Below, in pieces: positions 44,409-52,316 of a stretch of DNA of 64,000 bases. The DNA lies in the NCBI GenBank assembly GCA_963792915.1, contig CAWBYD010000004.1:186001-250000 (forward strand), given 5' to 3'. A program made the position numbers and the translations under genes. The DNA is from Solirubrobacter sp963792915 (GTDB taxonomy: Bacteria; Actinomycetota; Thermoleophilia; Solirubrobacterales; Solirubrobacteraceae). The stretch's first letter is position 1. Each line of letters starts with the position of its first letter. The notes under the pieces were generated by a model. The model saw only the letters and a program-made list of their open reading frames with translations. It was not told the DNA's origin and ran no database searches.

Positions 44409-45310
44409 TCACGCCGCGCGGGCGCCGAAGTACGCCCCGCCGCCGAGCACTCGGTCATAGCCCGACCAGGCGGAGCCCTCGGGCAGCGCCTTCTCCAGCC
44501 GGTCGAACGACCCGAGCCGGCCGCCCAGGTTGTCGATCATGTGTACCAGCGTCGCCTCGCGGGTAGCGGGCACGACGGGCGATCCGTGCTCGAGCTGGCC
44601 GTGGTGGGCGAGGATGATGTGCAGCACGGCGGTCGCGAGCTCCGGGGGAAGCCGGGCAGCTCCTCGATCAGCCGCCGCACGCGGTAGTAGCCCAGCGGGA
44701 TCTCGCCGTGCAGGCGGCCGAGGTCCGTCAGGTCGATCGCGCGCGGGTCTGACGTGTAGGCGTCGAGCTTGCCGATGTCGTGCAGCAGCGCGCCGGTGAC
44801 GGCCACGTCGCGGTCCACGCCGCCGAACGTGGCCGAGATCGCCGACACGCCCTGCGCGACGGTCAGCGAATGCTCGAGCAGCCCGTGGCGGTACGCCTGG
44901 TGGTAGCGCTTGGCGGCCGGCGCCTCACGGAACGCGCGCCACGTGTCCGTGGCGGGGCCGAAGACCCGCTCCAGCAGCGCCCGCAGGTGCCGGCACTGGA
45001 CCGTCGCGAGCAGCTCGCGCAGGTCGGCCTCCATCCGCTCGACGCTCACGCGCGGGCCGTCCAGCAGATCGTCGAGCGCGTACTCGTGCGCCTCGGCCGC
45101 CCGCACGCTGCACACGTCCAGCCAGCGGTCGCGCACCTGGCCGGTCACGCGCACGCAGGTGCCGGGCTCGCACAGCGCGGCCTCGCCGCCCGCGAGGCGC
45201 GCCTGCAGCGTCCCCGTGCGATCGCCGAGCACGACCTGGCTGCCGTCACGGGTGCGCACCATCAGTACCTGGTCGATCTGCTGCCCGCTGGTCAACTCCC
45301 GCACGTGCAT
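44409..45310 (-). pseudogene. YhaM-like 3'-5' exoribonuclease, single-base frameshift
   Basis: From ATG 45310 the frame codes an OB-fold (about 1-90) and an HD domain with H147 in HGLLEHSLTV and HD177-178 in LLHDIGKLDAY. At the run of five G at 44644-44648 the frame breaks, after RRLIEELPGF. The rest continues one base over: VLHIILAHHGQLEHGSPVVP, the second HD half with its AHHG metal ligands, then the tail to TGA 44409-44411. Together they give a normal YhaM length of about 300 residues. The break at a homopolymer makes a sequencing error quite possible; otherwise the second metal-binding half is lost. Confidence 0.8.
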
Positions 45311-45371
45311 GGCCCGTGGACCTTAGGTCGCGCGGCGGACAGCTTTCCCGGCGGCCGGTTACTCTGCGGCC

Positions 45372-46046
45372 ATGCCCGATCGCACCGCGCTCGTCACGGG
45401 CGGCGCCGGAGGCCTCGGCCGCGCCGTCGTCACCGCCCTCGTCGACGCCGGCTGGCGCGTCGTCGTCCCCGTCGAGGCCGGCGGCGACCTCGAGGACCGC
45501 GCGGGGGTCACGACCGTCGTCGCGGACCTCACCGACCCGGACGACGTCGCGCGCGCCGTGCGCACCGCCGTCGCCGAGGACGGTGCGCCGCTGCGCGCGC
45601 TCGTCAACCTCGTGGGCGGCTTCGCCGTCGACCAGCACGTCGCCCACACGCCGCTGAGCGAGTTCGAGCGGCTGTTCACGCTCAACCTGCGCCCGACCTA
45701 CCTCGTCACCCAGGCCGTCCTCGGCCGCCTGGTCGCCGCCGGCGGCGGCGCGATCGTGTGCGTGGGCTCGAGCGCGGCGCTCAAGCCGTTCGCCGGCGGC
45801 GCGGGGTATGCGGCGTCCAAGGCGGCCGTGATCGCGTTCGCGCGGACCGTCGCCGAGGAGGGCCGTCCCGACGGCGTGCGCTGCAACGTGATCGTGCCGA
45901 GCCTGATCGACACCCCAGCGAACCGCGCGTCGATGCCTGAGTCAGAGCACCACAGGCTCGTCCCGCCGGAGCGGATCGCCGGCACCGTCGCGTTCCTGTG
46001 CGGAGACGAGTCGGCCGCGCTCAACGGCGTGACCCTCCCGGTCTGA
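45372..46046 (+). CDS. Short-chain dehydrogenase/reductase
   Basis: 224 residues with the complete SDR set: TGGAGGLG for the cofactor, NLVGGFA in the place of NNAG, a serine in CVGSSAAL and YAASK as catalytic Tyr-Lys. It is a classical NAD(P)-dependent oxidoreductase; the substrate is open. It is divergent from the YhaM-like gene and converges on the EcsC gene with eight bases between stops. In contrast to the SDR at 30.8 kb, no catalytic residue is missing. Confidence 0.9.
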   Translation: MPDRTALVTGGAGGLGRAVVTALVDAGWRVVVPVEAGGDLEDRAGVTTVVADLTDPDDVARAVRTAVAEDGAPLRALVNLVGGFAVDQHVAHTPLSEFERLFTLNLRPTYLVTQAVLGRLVAAGGGAIVCVGSSAALKPFAGGAGYAASKAAVIAFARTVAEEGRPDGVRCNVIVPSLIDTPANRASMPESEHHRLVPPERIAGTVAFLCGDESAALNGVTLPV

Positions 46047-46054
46047 CACGGGCC

Positions 46055-46678
46055 CTACCCGCCGTAGTAGCGGTTCGCGCGGTCCGCGAGCCGGCGCGTC
46101 TCGCGCTCGTTGGCGAGCGCGTTGAACGCGACCGCGAAGCCCGGGATCAGCCGCCCCGCGAGGTGCTTGGACGTGCCCTTGCCGAGCATCACCAGCAGGC
46201 GGGTCACGAGCGCCTCGTCGCGCGCGAGCCGCGAGCCGGCATAGGTGTGGGCGACGGGCGCCGCGTCGCCGTCGAGCGCGGCGCGCGCACTCAGCGGTTC
46301 GGGATAGAGGTTGAACAGCACCAGCAGCTCGGCCGGGCGCATCCGGTCGAGCGGGTCGTAGCCGTGCGCGGCGGCGACGAAGAAGATCAGCCGCGACTGG
46401 ATCCACGCCAGGCCGACGAGATCGGGCAACAGCGTGATGAAGCCGCCGAGGCCCGTCGCGGCGCCCTCGGCGCGCGCGAGCGAGGCGTGGCGGCGCTTGG
46501 CCATGCGCGCCAGGGCGCGCCCGTCGGCGCCATAGACGCGCCGGCGCCGGTCGACCCACGCCGCCGCGGCCGGGGCGTGGAGCTCGGACGCCGCCAGCGC
46601 GATGTGCTCGGGTGCCCGGATCGGGTCGGCGCGCAGGCGCTCCCAGAGCGACGCGGGCGGGTCCGTGGGGCTCGTCAC
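46055..46678 (-). CDS. EcsC-family protein
   Basis: About 207 residues of EcsC type: RRRRVYGADGRALARMAKRR, then a hydrophobic amphipathic stretch GLGGFITLLPDLVGLAWIQS followed by FFVAAAHGYDPLDRMRPAEL, and the end GRLIPGFAVAFNALANERET. EcsC proteins are membrane-associated and linked to ABC transport or secretion in Bacillus; their action is unclear. The start is odd: a strong GGAGGT with an ATG at 46691 lies just upstream but in a different frame, while the EcsC frame can start only at GTG 46678. Either the GTG is used or a base is missing near 46680. Confidence 0.75.
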   Translation of the reverse strand: MTSPTDPPASLWERLRADPIRAPEHIALAASELHAPAAAAWVDRRRRVYGADGRALARMAKRRHASLARAEGAATGLGGFITLLPDLVGLAWIQSRLIFFVAAAHGYDPLDRMRPAELLVLFNLYPEPLSARAALDGDAAPVAHTYAGSRLARDEALVTRLLVMLGKGTSKHLAGRLIPGFAVAFNALANERETRRLADRANRYYGG

Positions 46679-46741
46679 CGCGTTTGAACATAGTTGGACC
46701 TCCTCACGGGATGTCAGGGCGGCGCCGATAGGGGGTAAGCC

Positions 46742-47566
46742 GTGAGCATGCCCGCACTGTCCGAGCATCGCATCGAGTTCGCGCCGTACGCGACGCGCGC
46801 GCTCGAGACGACGGACGGCTCCGGCTCGCCGGGCCTCGTGCTCCTACACGGCTGGGGCGAGTCGGCGGACATCTGGCGCCCGCTGCTCGAGGCGCTCGCC
46901 GCGCGCGGGCGGCGCGCGATCGCCGTCGACCTGCCGAGCGCGGACCAGCTCGCCTCCGGCCCGCTGCTGCCCCAGCTCGATGCCTTCACGGCCGACCTGG
47001 TCGCGAGCTGGGCGGGCGAGGACCCGGTGGTCGTGGCGGGCAACTCGCTCGGCGGCTGCCTGGCCCTGCGCCTGGCCGAGCACCCGGGCGAGCTGCGGCT
47101 GGCGGGCGTCGTCCCCGTCGCGCCGGACGGGCTCGAGATGCCGTCGTGGTTCGACGCGATCGAGCAGGACCCGATCGTCCGCAAGCTGCTCGCGGTCCCG
47201 CTGCCCGTCCCGCGCGCGCTGCTGCGCGGGCGCCCGCTGGATCGCTTCCACCCGCGCCAGCGGCGCGCGGTCGTCGACACGCTGGCCGGCGACGGCGACG
47301 CGCGCTACGACGTCGCCGAGCTGCTGGAATCGGGACGCCGGCTCGCGCCGGAGCTCTCGACGGCGCCGTTCGACCTCGTCGGCATCCGCTGTCCCGTGCT
47401 GCTGGTGTGGGGCGAGCACGACGCCACGCTCCCGCAGACCGGCGCGCGCGTCGCGCTCGGCTCGCTGCCGCTGACGCAGGTCGAGCTGATCGAGGGTTGC
47501 GGGCGCGCGCCGCAGGTCGAGGCGCCCGGTCGCCTGCTCGAGCTGCTGCTGCCGTTCCCGGCCTGA
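46742..47566 (+). CDS. Alpha/beta-hydrolase with the catalytic His replaced
   Basis: 274 residues from GTG 46742 (ATG 46748 is possible). The oxyanion motif LLHGWGES, the nucleophile S in AGNSLGG and the acid in VWGEHDATLP are all in place. The position that should carry the catalytic histidine (GCGHxPQxE) reads GCGRAPQVEAP, so it has arginine, coded CGC. A single base change would restore His (CAC). Unless another histidine takes over, the enzyme should be weak or non-catalytic. It is divergent from EcsC and followed by a terminator hairpin. Confidence 0.85.
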   Translation: MSMPALSEHRIEFAPYATRALETTDGSGSPGLVLLHGWGESADIWRPLLEALAARGRRAIAVDLPSADQLASGPLLPQLDAFTADLVASWAGEDPVVVAGNSLGGCLALRLAEHPGELRLAGVVPVAPDGLEMPSWFDAIEQDPIVRKLLAVPLPVPRALLRGRPLDRFHPRQRRAVVDTLAGDGDARYDVAELLESGRRLAPELSTAPFDLVGIRCPVLLVWGEHDATLPQTGARVALGSLPLTQVELIEGCGRAPQVEAPGRLLELLLPFPA

Positions 47567-47590
47567 GCCCGGATCCACAGATTCTGAGCA

Positions 47591-47610
47591 CGCGCAACTT
47601 CGGTTGCGCG
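47591..47610 (+). terminator. UUCG-loop hairpin
   Basis: CGCGCAAC, TTCG, GTTGCGCG: an 8-base perfect stem with a UUCG tetraloop, 25 bases after the hydrolase stop. There is no T-run. It separates the hydrolase gene from the L,D-transpeptidase gene that starts at 47640. Confidence 0.6.
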
Positions 47611-47639
47611 ACCGCAGCGGTGGCTACGCTCTTTCGACT

Positions 47640-48623
47640 ATGCGCCGGGCTTTCGTACTCAGTTTCGCTCTCCTGCTCATCTTCGCTCCGACGTCCGGCG
47701 CGGCTGATCCGCACATCGCCGCAGGCGTCAGCGTCGCCGGCGTGGACCTCTCGGGGCTCTCGCTCGGAGAGGCCTCGTCGCGGCTCGCCAGCACGCTTGC
47801 GCCGCGGGCCGGCACGCCGCTGTCGACGCACGTCGCCGGCCATCGCTTCGCGCTCGCGCCGGCCGATCTCGACTACGGCGTCGACTGGCCCAAGACGGCA
47901 CGGCGCGCGTACAACGCGGGCCAGGCGCAGCACACCGGTCCGGTCGCGGTGCCGCTGTTCATCACCTATGACGCGAAGAAGCTCAGCGCCTACTCCAGCC
48001 AGGTCGCGACCGCCGTCGCCCGCCCGGCGCGCGACGCGACGCTCAAGATCGGGATCACCAAGCTCACGAAGGTCGCCTCGCGCGACGGGCGCGCGGTCGA
48101 CGCCAACGCCGTCGAGCAGGCGGTCGTCAAGCGCCTCGGCGACCCGCGCCTGGACCGCGTCGTCACGCCTGCGCTGCGGGTCGTCAAGCCGAAGGTGACG
48201 ACCGCCGGGCTGGCGTCCGCATACGGGACGGTCATCACGATCGATCGCGCCAACTTCAAGCTGCGCCTGTTCAAGCGCCTGAAGCTCTCGAAGACCTATC
48301 GCGTCGCCGTCGGTCAGCCCGCGTACCCGACGCCGACCGGCCGCTTCTCGATCGCCAACAAGGCCGTCAACCCGACCTGGAGCGTCCCGAACAGCCCGTG
48401 GGCCGGCGCTCTGGCCAACGAGACGGTGCCCGGCGGCTCGGACGCCAACCCGCTGAAGGCGCGCTGGATGGGGATCGCCAACGGCGTCGGCATCCACGGC
48501 ACGAGCGAGACGGGCTCGATCGGCACGCGCGCCTCGCACGGCTGCATCCGCATGACGGTTCCGGATGTCGTGGACCTCTATCCCCGCGTACCGGTGGGTA
48601 CACCCGTACTGATCGGGAACTAG
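47640..48623 (+). CDS. Secreted L,D-transpeptidase (YkuD) with PG-binding domain
   Basis: 327 residues. A signal peptide of about 21 residues ends near TSGAAD. A VanW/PG-binding-4-like domain follows (VAGVDLSGLSLGEASSRLAS). The YkuD domain begins at about 205 and has HGTSETGSIGTRASHGCIRM with the catalytic cysteine at 302. It makes 3-3 cross-links in peptidoglycan or attaches proteins to it. ATG 47640 fits the signal peptide; there is no clear Shine-Dalgarno sequence, so a short leader is likely. RNase D follows after about 50 bases. Confidence 0.93.
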   Translation: MRRAFVLSFALLLIFAPTSGAADPHIAAGVSVAGVDLSGLSLGEASSRLASTLAPRAGTPLSTHVAGHRFALAPADLDYGVDWPKTARRAYNAGQAQHTGPVAVPLFITYDAKKLSAYSSQVATAVARPARDATLKIGITKLTKVASRDGRAVDANAVEQAVVKRLGDPRLDRVVTPALRVVKPKVTTAGLASAYGTVITIDRANFKLRLFKRLKLSKTYRVAVGQPAYPTPTGRFSIANKAVNPTWSVPNSPWAGALANETVPGGSDANPLKARWMGIANGVGIHGTSETGSIGTRASHGCIRMTVPDVVDLYPRVPVGTPVLIGN

Positions 48624-48672
48624 CTCTCAGGGGCGTAGCCGTCCGCTCGGAGCGGGTAGGGTCGGCGGCAGG

Positions 48673-49836
48673 ATGCCGGTGACACAGACGCAGGTCGATC
48701 GGCTCGCCGAAGCCGCGCAAGCCCAGGGGCGGCTCGGGCTCGACACCGAGTTCATGCCCGAGGGCCGCTACCGGCCCCTCCTGTGCCTGATCCAGATCGT
48801 GGTCGGGGAGGAGATCGTGATCCTCGACCCGCTCGAGGGCGAGCCGTTCGATCCGGCGCCGCTGGCCGCCGTGCTGGCCGACCCCGACGTCGAGATCGTG
48901 CTGCACGCCGGGCGTCAGGATGTTGCGATCCTGCGTCGCGAGTGGCAGACGACGTTCACGAACGTCTTCGACACGCAGGTCGCGGCGGGGTTCGCGGGCT
49001 TCTCCGCGCAGGCCGGCTACAACGGGCTGCTGCACGACGTGCTGCGGATCCGGCTGCCGAAGACCGCGAGCTTCACACGCTGGGACGCGCGCCCGCTGAC
49101 CGACGAGCAGCTCAAGTACGCGCGCGGCGACGTCGAGCACCTGCTGCCGCTGGCCGACGACATCCAGCGCCGGCTGTCCGAGCGCGACCGGCTCGGCTGG
49201 GCGCGCGAGGAGTGCGTGATGATCGCCGAGGCGACCGACGAGCGCGACCCCGACGAGGTCTGGCGCCGGCTGCCGCGGGTCAGCTCGCTCGACCCGCGCG
49301 AACGCGCCGTGGCGCGCGCGCTGACCGCGTGGCGCGAGCGGACGGCCGCGCGCGAGGACCGCCCGGTCGGCGCCGTGCTGCGCGACCCGACGGTCGTCGA
49401 GCTTTCCAAGCGCCATCCGACCGGCCGGCGCGAGCTCTCGCAGATCCGCGGGATCTCGCCCGACGTCGTGCGCCGCCGCGGCGAGAACGTGATCGCCGCG
49501 ATCGAGCAGGGGCTCGCGGCGGAGCCGATCCGGCTCGAGGAGGGCGACCGCCTGGCGACCGACGCGGTCGACGGGCCGACGATCGCGCTCGCCGAGGCGC
49601 TCGTGCGCGCCCGCGCGCAGGAGGCCGGGCTCGCCTACGAGCTGATCGCCGCGCGCGCCGACCTCTCGCCCGTCGTGGTCTCCGCGCGGCGCGGGCAGGA
49701 GGAGCCGGCGGTGCGCACGCTGCGCGGCTGGCGGCGCGAGCTCGTCGGCGCGGAGCTGCTCGAGCTGCTGGCCGGCAAGCGCGTGCTGAGCGTCGGCGGC
49801 GCCGGGCGCGTCGAGGTCGCTTCGCCGGAGGAGTAG
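48673..49836 (+). CDS. rnd: Ribonuclease D
   Basis: 387 residues. The DEDD exonuclease has D24 and E26 in GLDTEFMPEG, HAGRQDVAIL as motif II, and KYARGDVEHLL as motif III with the Tyr-x3-Asp pattern. An HRDC domain follows (VVELSKRHPTGRRELSQIRG) and a longer helical tail. It trims tRNA and other structured RNAs from the 3' end. The gene converges on the TetR gene with no base between their stops. Confidence 0.93.
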   Translation: MPVTQTQVDRLAEAAQAQGRLGLDTEFMPEGRYRPLLCLIQIVVGEEIVILDPLEGEPFDPAPLAAVLADPDVEIVLHAGRQDVAILRREWQTTFTNVFDTQVAAGFAGFSAQAGYNGLLHDVLRIRLPKTASFTRWDARPLTDEQLKYARGDVEHLLPLADDIQRRLSERDRLGWAREECVMIAEATDERDPDEVWRRLPRVSSLDPRERAVARALTAWRERTAAREDRPVGAVLRDPTVVELSKRHPTGRRELSQIRGISPDVVRRRGENVIAAIEQGLAAEPIRLEEGDRLATDAVDGPTIALAEALVRARAQEAGLAYELIAARADLSPVVVSARRGQEEPAVRTLRGWRRELVGAELLELLAGKRVLSVGGAGRVEVASPEE

Positions 49837-50427
49837 CTACGGCGCGAGGCCGTCGACGACCGCCTGCAGCAGCACGAGCGGGTCGCCGAGCCGCAGCGGA
49901 TCGCCGCCCGAGATGATCACGCGATAGATCATCGGGCCGACGATCGCGTCGACCGCGACCTCGAGGTCGATGCCGGCGCGGATCTCCCCCCGCGCCTGGG
50001 CGCGCCGGACGATCTCGCGCAGCACACGGCGGCGTGGCTCCACCAGGTGCGCGGAGAACAGCGTGTGCAGCTCGGGCTCGTCGACCACCTCCGACAGCAG
50101 CCGCGGCATGAGCGACATCGCGCCCGTGTCCTGCGCGCTGGCCAGCGCCTCGCGCACCACCGCCGCATAGTCGCCGGCCAGCGAGCCGGTGTCGGCCGGC
50201 AGCGGCAGGTCGGCGTTGAGGTGCTCGATCGCCGCCTTCACGAGCTCCTCCTTGGAGCCGTAGCGGCGGTACAGCGTGGCCTTGCCGACGCCGGCGCGCT
50301 CGCGGACCGCCTCCATCGTCAGCGCGCGGTAGCCGTCGCGGCCCAGCAGCTCCAGCGCCGCGCGCAGGATCGCCGCGCCGGCGGCCGCCGAGCGCGGCCG
50401 CCCGGGTGCGCGCGCCGCTTCCTTCAT
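49837..50427 (-). CDS. TetR-family regulator
   Basis: 196 residues. The DNA-binding part has ILRAALELLGRDGYRALTME then ERAGVGKATLYRRYGSKEEL, the TetR signature. The C-terminal helices contain the SRRRVLREIVRRAQARGEIR stretch in the form VEPRRRVLREIVRRAQARGE, common in AcrR-like members. It overlaps the upstream MFS gene by ATGA, so it probably represses its own operon and releases it when the exported drug is present. A palindrome upstream of the MFS gene fits as its operator. Confidence 0.9.
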   Translation of the reverse strand: MKEAARAPGRPRSAAAGAAILRAALELLGRDGYRALTMEAVRERAGVGKATLYRRYGSKEELVKAAIEHLNADLPLPADTGSLAGDYAAVVREALASAQDTGAMSLMPRLLSEVVDEPELHTLFSAHLVEPRRRVLREIVRRAQARGEIRAGIDLEVAVDAIVGPMIYRVIISGGDPLRLGDPLVLLQAVVDGLAP

Positions 50428-51935
50428 CCCGCCGCGATCGGGGTGACCATCGCCGCCGCGCGCGCCTCGCGCGGGAGGGCGACGAGCGCCACCAGCGCGC
50501 CCGCCAGCGCCACCGCGCCGGCCACCAGCGCGGCGCTGTGCATGCCGGAGACGAACGCATCCTGGGCCGCCTGGGCGAGCCGCTCGCCGCCGCCGTGCCG
50601 GGCCATGGCGAGCGCCGCGGCCAGCGAGTCCTTGGCGGCGGCGGGCGCGGCGGCGGGCATGCCGTCACGGTAGCCGCTGGCCAGGATCGAGCCGAGCACC
50701 GCGACGCCCAGCGTCCCGCCCGCGGTACGGGTGGTGTCGTTGATCGCCGAGCCGACGCTCATCTTCGCGGCCGGCAGCGAGCCCATGATCGCGTCGGTGG
50801 CCGGCGCCATCGCGTTGGCCATCCCGAAGCCCATCGCCGCGAGCGCGCCGGCGACGAGCCAGTAGCTCGACGACGCGTCGACGGCCGCGAACATCCACAG
50901 CGCGCCCGCCACGACGGTCAGCCCGGCGGGAACGACGGCGCGCAGGCCCAAGCGCGCGGTCAGCCGCGCCGACAGCGGCCCGCCGAGGACGAGCCCGAGC
51001 GCGACCGGCATCGTCCGCACGCCGGCGTCGAGCGCGCTGTAGCCGCGGACGTCCTGCAGGTACTGGGTGAGGAAGAAGATCGTGCCGAAGAGGGCGAAGA
51101 ACGCGAGCGAGATCGCGGCGCTGGAGGCGCTGAAGCGGGGGTTGCGGAAGAGCCGGACGTCGAGCATCGGCGCGCCGACGCGGCGCTCCCAGCCCACGAA
51201 GGCGGCGAGCACGGTGGCCGCGAGCACGAACGAGGCGAGCACGAGCGGATCGGTCCAGCCGCGCGACGGCGCCTCGATCAGCCCCCACACGAGCGCCGTC
51301 AGCCCGGCGAACGAGCACACGAAGCCGCCGAGGTCCAGCCGCGGGCGGGCGGCATCGCGGCTCTCGGGCACGAGGAAGCGCCCGGCGACGAGCGCGAGCG
51401 CGACGATCGGCAGGTTCACGAGGAAGATCGAGCCCCAGCCGTGGTCCTGCAGCAGCCAGCCGCCCGCCACCGGCCCGATCGCGATGCCGAGGCCGGAGAC
51501 GCCGGCCCAGATGCCGATCGCCTTCCCGCGCTCGTGCGCGGGAAACGTCGCGGTGAGGATCGACAGCGTCGAGGGCATGATGAACGCGCCGCCGACGCCC
51601 ATCAGCGCCCGCGCCGCGATCAGGAGCTCCGCTGACGGTGCCGCGGCGGAGGCGAGCGAGCCGGCGCCGAAGACGCCCAGCCCGAGCGTCAGCGCGCGCT
51701 TGCGGCCGAACCGGTCGCCGAGCGAGCCGGCCGTGAGCAGCGCGCCGGCGAACACGAGCATGTAGATGTCGACGATCCACTGCAGCTGCGATGCCGAGGC
51801 GTCCAGCTCGCGCTGCAGGGTCGGCAGCGCAACGTTGAGGATCGTGTTGTCCAGGCTGATGGTGATCAGCGAGAGGCAAAGGACGGCGAGCGTCCACCAG
51901 CGCCGGGAATAAATACGAGACCGTTCCGTTTCCAT
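50424..51935 (-). CDS. MFS drug exporter, DHA2/EmrB type (14 helices)
   Basis: 503 residues from ATG 51935, with fourteen hydrophobic segments. Helix 1 contains LDNTILNVALPTLQREL, the DHA2 signature, and GSLGDRFGRKRAL is motif A, followed by GVGGAFIMPSTLSILTATFP, the antiporter motif C region. It is a proton-driven multidrug exporter. The TetR gene is translated from the same message. The promoter region upstream contains an inverted repeat that probably binds the TetR protein. Confidence 0.92.
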   Translation of the reverse strand: METERSRIYSRRWWTLAVLCLSLITISLDNTILNVALPTLQRELDASASQLQWIVDIYMLVFAGALLTAGSLGDRFGRKRALTLGLGVFGAGSLASAAAPSAELLIAARALMGVGGAFIMPSTLSILTATFPAHERGKAIGIWAGVSGLGIAIGPVAGGWLLQDHGWGSIFLVNLPIVALALVAGRFLVPESRDAARPRLDLGGFVCSFAGLTALVWGLIEAPSRGWTDPLVLASFVLAATVLAAFVGWERRVGAPMLDVRLFRNPRFSASSAAISLAFFALFGTIFFLTQYLQDVRGYSALDAGVRTMPVALGLVLGGPLSARLTARLGLRAVVPAGLTVVAGALWMFAAVDASSSYWLVAGALAAMGFGMANAMAPATDAIMGSLPAAKMSVGSAINDTTRTAGGTLGVAVLGSILASGYRDGMPAAAPAAAKDSLAAALAMARHGGGERLAQAAQDAFVSGMHSAALVAGAVALAGALVALVALPREARAAAMVTPIAAG

Positions 51936-51961
51936 ATGCGGGACGGTACACGGCATTGATA

Positions 51962-51984
51962 CGAAACGCAAGAGTCTCGTTTCG
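51962..51984. promoter_or_regulatory. Probable TetR operator
   Basis: CGAAACG at 51962-51968 and CGTTTCG at 51978-51984 form a perfect inverted repeat with nine bases between. It lies 27 bases upstream of the MFS ATG, the usual place for autoregulation of a TetR-exporter operon. Confidence 0.65.
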
Positions 51985-51996
51985 AAATTGAGCGAC

Positions 51997-52024
51997 AAAA
52001 AGCCACCGGGGATCAGCCGGTGGC
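51997..52024 (-). terminator. Rho-independent terminator
   Basis: On the minus strand GCCACCGG, seven bases, CCGGTGGC is followed at once by TTTTT. It is the best intrinsic terminator in the window. No large gene ends upstream of it; it would end a transcript from the 52.0-52.3 kb gap before it enters the MFS promoter. Confidence 0.8.
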
Positions 52025-52127
52025 GGGGTGGGGGCGCCGCGGCGCCCGGGGGAGAGGGTTCCCAGGCGCCGCGGCGATGAGGGTCGCGGCGACGGAGGCG
52101 GCTCACACCGCCAGATGTCGCAACGAG

Positions 52128-52238
52128 TCAGTGCGTGCTTTTGCCGCCGGCCCACGCCATCATGGCGAAGAGCGCGGCGACCACCGTGGCCAGGAGGGTC
52201 GGGAGGGTGTTGACCACGGCGTCGAGCACAACACACAC
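52128..52238 (-). CDS. Possible 36-residue membrane peptide
   Basis: From GTG 52238 a short frame reads one hydrophobic helix, TLPTLLATVVAALFAMMAWA, with a polar tail GGKSTH. GAGG lies about ten bases before the start. A strong terminator lies 100 bases downstream on the same strand, so the region is probably transcribed. The remaining gap DNA contains GGGCGCCGCGGCGCCC, a perfect palindrome at 52032-52047, and a related copy at 52065-52076. I cannot assign a function and the frame may be chance. Confidence 0.25.
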   Translation of the reverse strand: MCVVLDAVVNTLPTLLATVVAALFAMMAWAGGKSTH

Positions 52239-52316
52239 TCTGACGGTGAACCTCAAGCGCGCGCTAAGGCCCGCCTCAAACGTTCCTAAGCGCTTGCCCA
52301 GCGGTTCATTAAGCAA

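Noticed and set aside
45942..46691. Gene from ATG 46691 with a strong ribosome site.
   Set aside because: That frame has no protein-like sequence; the EcsC frame is clearly the coding one.
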